Under the pieces are notes generated by a model. The model ran no database searches. It was not told where the DNA came from and worked only from the letters and a program-made list of their open reading frames with translations. A stretch of DNA of 7,173 bases. Source: an uncultured Prevotella sp. Its GTDB lineage: Bacteria > Bacteroidota > Bacteroidia > Bacteroidales > Bacteroidaceae. Below are positions 1 to 5,929 of the stretch, piece after piece (positions within the stretch are counted from its first letter, which is position 1; every line of letters starts with the position of its first letter). The DNA lies in contig USCM01000095.1 of the NCBI GenBank assembly GCA_900553155.1, positions 1 to 7,173 of the forward strand. Direction: 5' to 3'. The position numbers were made by a program, and so were the translations under genes.

Positions 1-2744
1 CCGCCATAGGCGACCAGATGCCTGCAGGTGTAAGTGCTCCTGTGCTTGGCCCGCAGTCGTCCATTCTTGGCGAGGTTCTCATCGTGAGCCTCACCAGCAA
101 GCACACCTCGCAGCAAGACCTGCGTACATACGCCGACTGGGTGATACGTCCACGTCTGCTCTCTACCGGTGGTGTTGCCCAGGTAAGCGTGCATGGTGGC
201 GACATCAAGGAGTATCAGATACTGCTCAGTCCGGGTAAGATGAAGCGCTTTGGTGTATCGCTCTCCGATGTTATGGCGAGCACTCGTGGCATGAACGTCA
301 ACACCAACGGTGGCGTGCGCTATAAGTACGGCAACGAGTACATCATCCGTGGCATAACATCCACCAACGACGTAGAGAAGCTTGGTGCTTGCATCATCAA
401 GAAGAATGGCGAGAGCGTCATTACCCTCGCCGATGTGGCAGACATAAAGGTAGGCAACCAGTCTCCCAAGCTTGGTGTGGCAAGCGAGCGTGCCCATCCT
501 GCCGTGCTGCTAACCGTAACCAAGCAGCCCAACACCAGCACCATCGACCTCACCAAGCATCTCGACACTGCCCTTGCCGACCTGCACAAAACCCTCCCTG
601 AGGATGTGCATATATCAACAGACATATTCCGTCAAGCCGATTTCATCGAGAGCAGTATAGACAATGTGCAGAAGTCGCTTATCGAAGGAGCCATCTTCGT
701 TGTCATTATCTTGATGCTCTTCCTTGCCAATGTGCGCACCACCATCATATCGCTCGTCACCATACCGCTCTCGTTCCTTGTGGCAATGATAGTGCTCAAC
801 GCCCTTGGCATCAGCATCAACACTATGACGTTAGGCGGACTTGCCATTGCCATAGGCTCGCTTGTCGACGATGCCATTGTGGATGTTGAGAATGTGTACA
901 AGCATATACGTCAAAACCGCGAATTGCCCGAGGCAGAGCGTGTGCCGATAATAGAACTTGTGTATAACGCATCACGCGAGGTGCGTATGCCAATACTCAA
1001 TTCTACGTTGATAATAGTAGTGAGCTTTGCCCCGCTGTTCTTCCTTAGTGGTATGGAGGGCCGTATGCTCATCCCCCTCGGCATAGCCTTTGTCACCGCC
1101 CTCTTTGCGTCAACCCTTGTAGCCCTCACGCTCACCCCCGTGCTATGTAGCTACCTGCTTGGCAAGAGCAAGGGCGAGATGCCTAAGGAAGCCTTCTTGG
1201 CAGTATGGCTCAAGACATATTACGAGCGTGCATTGCAGTGGGTGCTTGCCAACACACGCAAGGTGATAATAGGTACAGCTGCATTGTTCGTTGCAGCCAT
1301 AGGTGTATTCTTCTGCTTAGGCAGCAGTTTCTTGCCCAAGTTCAACGAAGGCTCGTTCACCATCAACATCTCCTCGCTGCCCGGCATATCCCTCGAAGAG
1401 AGCGATTCTATCGGTGCACGTGCCGAACGCTTGCTTCTTCAGGTGCCCGAGATAAAGACCGTGGCACGCAAGACCGGACGCGCCGAGCTTGACGAGCACG
1501 CCCTTGGTGTAAACGTAAGCGAGATAGAAGCCCCCTTCGCCCTTAAAGACCGCAGCCACGAAGAGGTGCTCAACGACGTGCGCAAGCGTCTGTCTGTACT
1601 TGCCGGAGCCAATATAGAGATAGGTCAGCCTATCTCTCACCGCATCGACGCTATGCTCTCGGGTACTCAGGCAAGCATTGCCATCAAACTCTTCGGCACC
1701 GATCTCAACCGAATGTTCACCATAGGCAATCAGATAAAGAATGCCTGCCAGGACATAGATGGCATAGCCGACCTCAACGTCGAGCAGCAGATAGAACGTC
1801 CTGAACTAAAGATAGTGCCTCGCCGCGAGCTGCTTGTGCGCAACGGCATCACCCTTCCCGAGTTCAACGAGTTTCTTGCCGTCAACCTTGCAGGCGAAAC
1901 CGTGTCGCAAGTATACGAGGCAGGACGCGCCTTCAACCTCGTTGTAAAGGCAGCCAACTACGACGAGATAGCCGACCTCGTTATCGACACGCAAGACGGA
2001 CGTAAGGTTCCACTTAGCGATGTGGCAGACATAATATCGAGTGCCGGACCCAACACCATCAACCGCGAGAACGTACAGCGCAAGATTGTGATCTCCGCCA
2101 ATACCAGCGGCAGAGCTTTGAGCGACGTAGTGGCAGACATCAAGCAAGCCGTATCAGAGGAGGTGCAGCTACCCGAAGGCTATCACGTAGAGTATGGCGG
2201 TCAGTTTGAGAGTCAGGAGAGTGCCAGCCGTGTGCTCTATCTCACCTGCATCCTCGCCATTGTCGTAATCTTCTGTCTCCTCTTCATGCAGTTCCGCAAC
2301 GCCATGGAAGCCGGAGTTATACTCCTCAACCTCCCCTTGGCTCTCATTGGCGGCATCTTTGCCATAGTGTTCACCACGGGCGAGATAAGCATCCCAGCCG
2401 TCATAGGCTTCATCTCGCTATTTGGTATAGCCACACGCAACGGTATGCTGCTCATAACCGAGTACAAGCGTCTGCGCACAGAGGAGGGCAAGAGCATACG
2501 CCAAGCCATCATCGAAGGCTCGCTCTCGCGTCTTAACCCTATCCTCATGACCGCCCTTACCTCAGCTCTCGCCCTCGTGCCGTTGGCACTTGGAGGCGAT
2601 TTGCCAGGCAACGAGATACAGTCGCCAATGGCAAAGGTTATACTCGGCGGACTTATCAGTTCCACATTACTCAACGCATTCATCGTACCTATAATATATG
2701 AAAAGATATCTAATCGCCACAATCGTGGCATTAAGCACGTATAG
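1..2744 (+). CDS. RND efflux permease, CusA/CzcA (heavy-metal) type, 5' partial
   Basis: Inner-membrane proton-driven pump subunit of a tripartite efflux system. The reading frame is open from base 3, so the start and roughly the first hundred residues (TM1 and the start of the porter domain) lie upstream. The visible protein is 913 residues; the full family length is about 1,030-1,050. Landmarks in order: porter segment beginning PAGVSAPVLGP; TM2-TM4 at about 670-900, with the proton-relay motif VDDAIVDVEN at 864-893; TM5-TM6 at about 995-1155; TM7 near 1260-1320; second periplasmic porter with FLPKFNEG and LPGIS; TM8-TM12 from about 2235 to 2700, including GIATRNG in TM10. The LPGIS, KTGRAE and IDAMLSG stretches match the heavy-metal (HME) branch rather than AcrB-type drug pumps. 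Compared from memory with E. coli CusA, only the first of the three copper-binding methionines (in IDAMLSG) seems kept, so the substrate is uncertain. The TolC partner follows with a 47-nt overlap. Family is secure; substrate is not. Confidence 0.93.
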   Translation, partial: AIGDQMPAGVSAPVLGPQSSILGEVLIVSLTSKHTSQQDLRTYADWVIRPRLLSTGGVAQVSVHGGDIKEYQILLSPGKMKRFGVSLSDVMASTRGMNVNTNGGVRYKYGNEYIIRGITSTNDVEKLGACIIKKNGESVITLADVADIKVGNQSPKLGVASERAHPAVLLTVTKQPNTSTIDLTKHLDTALADLHKTLPEDVHISTDIFRQADFIESSIDNVQKSLIEGAIFVVIILMLFLANVRTTIISLVTIPLSFLVAMIVLNALGISINTMTLGGLAIAIGSLVDDAIVDVENVYKHIRQNRELPEAERVPIIELVYNASREVRMPILNSTLIIVVSFAPLFFLSGMEGRMLIPLGIAFVTALFASTLVALTLTPVLCSYLLGKSKGEMPKEAFLAVWLKTYYERALQWVLANTRKVIIGTAALFVAAIGVFFCLGSSFLPKFNEGSFTINISSLPGISLEESDSIGARAERLLLQVPEIKTVARKTGRAELDEHALGVNVSEIEAPFALKDRSHEEVLNDVRKRLSVLAGANIEIGQPISHRIDAMLSGTQASIAIKLFGTDLNRMFTIGNQIKNACQDIDGIADLNVEQQIERPELKIVPRRELLVRNGITLPEFNEFLAVNLAGETVSQVYEAGRAFNLVVKAANYDEIADLVIDTQDGRKVPLSDVADIISSAGPNTINRENVQRKIVISANTSGRALSDVVADIKQAVSEEVQLPEGYHVEYGGQFESQESASRVLYLTCILAIVVIFCLLFMQFRNAMEAGVILLNLPLALIGGIFAIVFTTGEISIPAVIGFISLFGIATRNGMLLITEYKRLRTEEGKSIRQAIIEGSLSRLNPILMTALTSALALVPLALGGDLPGNEIQSPMAKVILGGLISSTLLNAFIVPIIYEKISNRHNRGIKHV

Positions 2745-3873
2745 CATAGCCCTTGCCGATACAGTGGGCGATGTGCTTAAGCAGGTGGCAGCCAACAACC
2801 TCACCCTGCAAGCGCTTGTTCACGACAATCAAGCCGACGTGCTCGACATTAAGGCATCCAACAGCATTGGCGGCCCGTCTGTAGAGTATAGCCCGTTCTT
2901 TACCAAGGGCTACTCTGGCGTGGCAGAGAGCGAACTCGTGGTAAGCCAGGAGATAGACTTTCCAACAAAGTATGCCGCACGCAACAAGCAGGCGCAGATG
3001 CAGCAGACGGTAGGCGATAAGCTCCTTGCCAAGCAACGTCGCGACATTCTGCTCCAGGCACAGCTCCTTTGCATCGACCTTATACGTCTCAACCAGACCC
3101 TCTCTATGCTTCGCGAGCGACTTGCCAACAGCGAGACATTGTTGCAGATGTACCAGAAGCGTATGGAGGCAGGCGATGCCAACGCCCTTGAACTTAACAA
3201 GGTAAAGCTCGACTGTATGGAGGTACGCACCCTTGTCAACGAGGCGCAGGGCGAGCGCACATCTCTTCTGCAGCAGCTTAGGCAGCTCAATGGCGGCAAG
3301 CCAATAGACGTTACCGATACTGTGCTGCCCGACTATCCGCAGATAACCAACTTTGAGACGTACCGTGCCCTTGCCCTTGCCTCTGATGCCGATGTGGCGG
3401 TGGCGCAGACGTCACTACGCGCAGCCGACATGAACCTAAAGTTGCAAAAAAACGAGTGGTTGCCCAATATATCCTTTGGCTATCGTCGCAACACCGAGCA
3501 GGGCGAAGGCATCAACGGCTTTCTCGTTGGTGTAAGCTTTCCTCTATATAGCAACAGCAACAATGTCAAGGCTGCCCGACAGCGCAAAGAGAGTGCCGAG
3601 TTGCAGGTAGCTCAAGCACAGAACGAGGCTGAGGCTACCCTGCGCACCAACTACGAGCAGCTTCAGGGTTTGCAGCAGGTTATCGACCACAGCGATGTAA
3701 AGCTTCTGCAAGAGTCGCTCACGCTCTTTGCCAAGGCTTTGCAGCAGGGCGAAATCACCGCCCTTGTCTATTATGTCGAGATAAACAGCATATACGAAAA
3801 GCTGCAACGACACATCGACCTCCATTGCCAAAGCGTTAAACTGTTGGCTGAATTGCATAAAGAAGAGTTATAA
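2698..3873 (+). CDS. TolC-family outer-membrane efflux protein
   Basis: Outer-membrane channel partner of the upstream RND pump, 391 aa, somewhat short for the CusC/CzcC/TolC family (usually above 400). The start at 2698 gives a clean signal peptide: basic MKR, a hydrophobic stretch and an ALA cleavage site at residues 18-20, followed by DTV. No cysteine follows the cleavage site, so it is not a lipoprotein, unlike CusC. The body is two halves of long heptad-rich helices separated by short beta segments, as expected for OEP repeats. Helices span about residues 90-200 (including MEAGDANALELNKVKL) and about 285-385, with an outer-membrane strand-like VGVSFPLYS near 280 before the second helical pair. 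The gene begins inside the last 47 nt of the pump gene in another frame, so the two are almost certainly co-transcribed and probably translationally coupled. No adaptor (membrane fusion protein) gene follows, so it is expected upstream of the window. Confidence 0.92.
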   Translation: MKRYLIATIVALSTYSIALADTVGDVLKQVAANNLTLQALVHDNQADVLDIKASNSIGGPSVEYSPFFTKGYSGVAESELVVSQEIDFPTKYAARNKQAQMQQTVGDKLLAKQRRDILLQAQLLCIDLIRLNQTLSMLRERLANSETLLQMYQKRMEAGDANALELNKVKLDCMEVRTLVNEAQGERTSLLQQLRQLNGGKPIDVTDTVLPDYPQITNFETYRALALASDADVAVAQTSLRAADMNLKLQKNEWLPNISFGYRRNTEQGEGINGFLVGVSFPLYSNSNNVKAARQRKESAELQVAQAQNEAEATLRTNYEQLQGLQQVIDHSDVKLLQESLTLFAKALQQGEITALVYYVEINSIYEKLQRHIDLHCQSVKLLAELHKEEL

Positions 3874-3886
3874 TAAATAAACAGGT

Positions 3887-3925
3887 AAATGTTTTTCTTC
3901 ACAAAATTTGTGAAGAAAAACATTT
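3887..3925. repeat. Perfect 39-bp inverted repeat at the higBA promoter (candidate operator/terminator)
   Basis: Bases 3887-3905 and 3907-3925 are perfect reverse complements (19 bp per arm) around a single central A at 3906. The core reads TTCACAAAATTTGTGAA. The repeat begins 14 nt after the TolC stop codon and contains the -33 box of the higBA promoter just right of its axis. HigA antitoxins are known to bind inverted repeats over their own promoter, so an operator is the leading reading (inference). As RNA it would be a strong AT-rich hairpin ending in U residues, so it may also terminate the efflux operon; the two roles are compatible. Confidence 0.85.
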
Positions 3926-3938
3926 TTATTTATCTTTG
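3907..3938 (+). promoter_or_regulatory. Bacteroidetes-type promoter of higBA
   Basis: The -33 box TTTG is at 3907-3910 and the -7 box TATCTTTG at 3931-3938, separated by 20 nt. This matches the known Bacteroidetes sigma-ABfr consensus TTTG-N19-21-TAnnTTTG. Transcription would begin within a few bases of 3945, giving a leader under 20 nt before the ATG at 3962. The -33 box lies within the 39-bp palindrome, so a protein bound there would block promoter recognition. Confidence 0.82.
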
Positions 3939-3961
3939 CAACCATATAAAACCCTAACTCA

Positions 3962-4276
3962 ATGGTAATTAATTTCAAAGAAATATACTTGCGTGACCTT
4001 TATAAAAACGGAAAGGCGGATAAGAAACACCGCTTTCAGCCTCAGATAATAAAGAGATATATAAGGGTTATTGACCTTATGATTGGAGAGGATAATGTTC
4101 TTGGACTAAACAAGTACAACTCTTTGAATTATGAGCATTTGTCTGGTAATAAAGAAGGACTTTCTTCTGTGAGAGTAAACGATCAATACCGTATAGAATT
4201 TGAAGAAGAAGTAGAAGATGGCAAGACCATTGCTACAATATGTAATATAACTGAATTGTCAAATCATTATAAATGA
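3962..4276 (+). CDS. higB: HigB-type toxin (RelE/ParE superfamily)
   Basis: A 104-aa putative ribosome-dependent mRNA interferase, the toxin of a type II toxin-antitoxin pair. The N-terminal INFKEIYLRDLYKNGK resembles the HigB opening, and the family signature is at residues 60-80: LSGNKEGLSSVRVNDQYRIEF, i.e. the L-x-G-...-G-x-x-S-x-R-V-N-x-x-Y-R-I-x-F pattern of the RelE fold. The C-terminus ends in NHYK rather than the DYH common in proteobacterial HigB. R71, R77 and H102 are candidate functional residues (inference). The toxin comes before the antitoxin, the usual hig order, with a 7-nt gap. The gene is AT-rich: by hand count 19 of 60 bases are G/C in 3961-4020, against 29 of 60 in the TolC gene at 3181-3240. 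This suggests separate acquisition. RNase activity is inferred from the family. Confidence 0.87.
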   Translation: MVINFKEIYLRDLYKNGKADKKHRFQPQIIKRYIRVIDLMIGEDNVLGLNKYNSLNYEHLSGNKEGLSSVRVNDQYRIEFEEEVEDGKTIATICNITELSNHYK

Positions 4277-4283
4277 AATAACT

Positions 4284-4625
4284 ATGAGTACAACCAATAT
4301 TTCGCCAGATATGGTGGCCAACAACCTAACCCCTGCTTTTCCAACACATCCAGGTTCAATACTTAAGGATGAGATAGAGTATAGAGGAATTTCTCAATGT
4401 CAGTTGGCAAAGGATATGGGTATAGCATATTCTGCGCTCAATGAGATTCTTAATGAGCGTCGTCCACTTACGGAGAAAACAGCCTTGTTATTTGAGGCTG
4501 CGCTTGGTGTTAATGCAGAACCTTTGTTGAAGCTTCAGATGCGATATAATATGCAGAAAGTGCGTAAGGATAGTGCATTTATGGAGAAACTGGCAAATGT
4601 GCGTAGAATAGCAGCTGTTTTATAA
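4284..4625 (+). CDS. higA: HigA-type antitoxin, XRE helix-turn-helix
   Basis: A 113-aa antitoxin and DNA-binding autorepressor that should bind and neutralise the preceding HigB. The family signature THPGSILKDEIEYRGISQ is at residues 21-38. The XRE-type helix-turn-helix spans about 35-60 (GISQCQLAKDMGIAYSALNE then ILNERR). The closing LKLQMRYNM at 82-90 matches the LQxxYdl element of HigA proteins. The tail from about 91 is basic and may be the toxin-contacting or dimerisation part (inference). The start ATG at 4284 lies 7 nt after the toxin stop, so the two are one transcript. The 39-bp inverted repeat upstream of higB is the obvious candidate binding site. The next gene starts 22 nt downstream without an intervening terminator. 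Confidence 0.9.
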   Translation: MSTTNISPDMVANNLTPAFPTHPGSILKDEIEYRGISQCQLAKDMGIAYSALNEILNERRPLTEKTALLFEAALGVNAEPLLKLQMRYNMQKVRKDSAFMEKLANVRRIAAVL

Positions 4626-4647
4626 TATTCAAACCATTCAAGATAAT

Positions 4648-5793
4648 ATGAAACAGAACAATGCGTTTATTCAGAAGCTGATGTCTCTCTTCTTCATTGT
4701 GTGCATGCTTTCTATTGCCGCAATGAACCGTGACAACAAGTTGTTTGGATACGATTTTGGCGAGGCTGATAAGCAATCGGCTGCGGTTGCCGTCAATAAC
4801 GACACGCTCAGCGTGCAGCCCGATGGCTCCTTTATAGTCAATACCAAGCCGCTTGCCAAGGATGTGCAAGGCTATGGCGGCCCCGTGCCGCTCCGTATAC
4901 ACGTAAGCAAGGATGGGGTAGTGGCAGCGATAGAAGCCGAGCCCAATGCCGAGACACCCGACTTCTTCAACCAGGCTAAGTCCTTGTTGACCCGCTGGCA
5001 AGGCAAGACCATAGACGGGGCAATGGCAGAGACGGATAAAGTGGATGCCGTGTCGGGCGCAACCTTCTCGTCAAACGCCATTATAGCCAACATGCAGCGC
5101 GGTTTGGCCTACGCCTACAGACATACGGCTCAGAGCAAAGCCGCTGACGATGCGTCAGGAGCCATTCTCGAAGGCTCTGGCTCCTCATCTGCCAGTGGAT
5201 GGACCATTGGTGGCATAGCAGCCCTTATCGTGGCTCTGCTGGGCGCTATAGTGCCTTTGGTCTATAAGAGTAGACGTTGGCATACGGTGCAACTCGTGCT
5301 CAACGTCGTTGTGCTTGGCTTGTGGACGGGTACCTTCGTGTCCTTCACCCTTCTTATGCGACTCTTTTCGGGAGGCTTAAGTCTTGCCGCACTCGCCACG
5401 CTTGCCGCCCCGTTGCTTATGGTATTGGTGGCTCTGTTCTATCCTTTGGCAGGCAAGCCCGGACACTATTGCGCCCATGTATGTCCCTTCGGTTCGGCAC
5501 AAGAGCTTGCCGGCAAACTCACACGCCGCAAGCTTCGCGTTCCAGTGCGCTTGAACAAGGCTTTAAATATGTTCCGCACTGTTCTTTGGGCAGTGCTTAT
5601 GGTATTGCTGCTAACCGGCACGTGGGCAGCGTGGATCGACTACGAGCTCTTCACAGCCTTCCTCTACTCGTCGGCATCCGTATGGGTTGTAGTGCTTGCC
5701 GTGCTGTTCCTTGTATTGTCGGTTTGGGTTCCGCGTCCTTATTGCAGGTACGTATGCCCAACGGGCACCTTGCTTAGAGGCTTCAAGCGTTGA
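4648..5793 (+). CDS. FMN-binding / 4Fe-4S membrane electron-transfer protein (NosR/NapH-like)
   Basis: A 381-aa inner-membrane protein likely to pass electrons between the cytoplasmic and periplasmic sides. It has an N-terminal membrane anchor (about residues 8-26). Next comes a periplasmic FMN-binding domain of the RnfG/NqrC/NosR kind (about 45-160), with GYGGPVPL at 75-82 and the flavinylation motif SGAT at 136-139; T139 is the expected site of covalent FMN attachment by ApbE. After a Ser/Ala/Gly-rich linker come about five membrane segments (186-206, 219-238, 244-268, 308-330, 344-361). Two cysteine motifs, C275xxxC279-P and C366xxxC370-P, match the CxxxCP pairs of NosR/NapH. The C-terminal ferredoxin domain with CxxCxxCxxxCP repeats found in those proteins is absent; the chain stops 10 residues after the second motif. 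The quinol, ferredoxin or terminal partner is not in view. The gene is much richer in GC than higBA (34 of 60 in 5461-5520 by hand count) and has no obvious promoter of its own. Confidence 0.86.
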   Translation: MKQNNAFIQKLMSLFFIVCMLSIAAMNRDNKLFGYDFGEADKQSAAVAVNNDTLSVQPDGSFIVNTKPLAKDVQGYGGPVPLRIHVSKDGVVAAIEAEPNAETPDFFNQAKSLLTRWQGKTIDGAMAETDKVDAVSGATFSSNAIIANMQRGLAYAYRHTAQSKAADDASGAILEGSGSSSASGWTIGGIAALIVALLGAIVPLVYKSRRWHTVQLVLNVVVLGLWTGTFVSFTLLMRLFSGGLSLAALATLAAPLLMVLVALFYPLAGKPGHYCAHVCPFGSAQELAGKLTRRKLRVPVRLNKALNMFRTVLWAVLMVLLLTGTWAAWIDYELFTAFLYSSASVWVVVLAVLFLVLSVWVPRPYCRYVCPTGTLLRGFKR

Positions 5794-5817
5794 TGGCGTA
5801 GACTATTAAAATAGCCC

Positions 5818-5883
5818 TAATCCCAAAATTCCTACTAACTTTTAGGATTGTAATCCCAAAAGTTAGTAGGAATTTTGGGATTA
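5818..5883. repeat. 66-bp nested palindrome upstream of the ATPase gene
   Basis: Arms 5818-5849 and 5852-5883 are reverse complements over 32 bp with one mismatch (A5844 opposite C5857), around a central GT. The inner structure is regular. TAATCCCAAAA at 5818-5828 and at 5851-5861 each face a near or exact reverse complement (TTTTAGGATT at 5840-5849, TTTTGGGATTA at 5873-5883). Their 11-nt centres (TTCCTACTAAC and GTTAGTAGGAA) are reverse complements of each other. The DNA can therefore fold as one long stem or as two small hairpins with complementary loops. The right arm contains the -33 box of the downstream promoter. It may be an operator, a terminator for the upstream gene (25 nt away), or a mobile-element remnant; the sequence alone does not decide. 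Confidence 0.9.
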
Positions 5884-5905
5884 TCCCATTTTTTCTTTAT
5901 CTTTG
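5874..5905 (+). promoter_or_regulatory. Bacteroidetes-type promoter of the ATPase gene
   Basis: The -33 box TTTG is at 5874-5877 and the -7 box TATCTTTG at 5898-5905, again with exactly 20 nt between. The expected transcription start is around 5912, about 18 nt before the ATG at 5930. The -33 box is inside the outer right arm of the 66-bp palindrome. A further small palindrome, TGGGATTATCCCA at 5876-5888, overlaps the box and the spacer and repeats the ATCCCA element of the larger structure. Together these suggest repression or other control by a protein reading this motif (inference). Confidence 0.8.
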
Positions 5906-5929
5906 CCCCAACTAATTAAACATACACCA

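Noticed and set aside
1616..1637. 9-bp perfect hairpin AGAGATAGG / CCTATCTCT with a 4-nt loop inside the pump gene
   Set aside because: It lies within well-conserved coding sequence, has no T run, and one such hairpin in 7 kb is not far from chance.
2237..2731. 164-codon open frame on the minus strand
   Set aside because: It lies opposite the conserved TM8-TM12 region of the pump, its product resembles no family I know, and it has no promoter; the same applies to the other minus-strand open frames over known genes.
5277..5777. 166-codon plus-strand open frame within the redox gene
   Set aside because: Arg/Cys/His-rich shadow frame over the membrane segments and cysteine motifs of the real gene; no family resemblance.
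5818..5883. CRISPR or simple tandem-repeat array
   Set aside because: There are only two units and their centres are reverse complements, not distinct spacers; the arrangement is a palindrome, not an array.
5903..5929. Upstream in-frame TTG start for the ATPase that would add nine residues
   Set aside because: The TTG lies inside the TATCTTTG -7 box and would not be transcribed from that promoter; the ATG at 5930 begins the usual MIERQL-type opening of the family.
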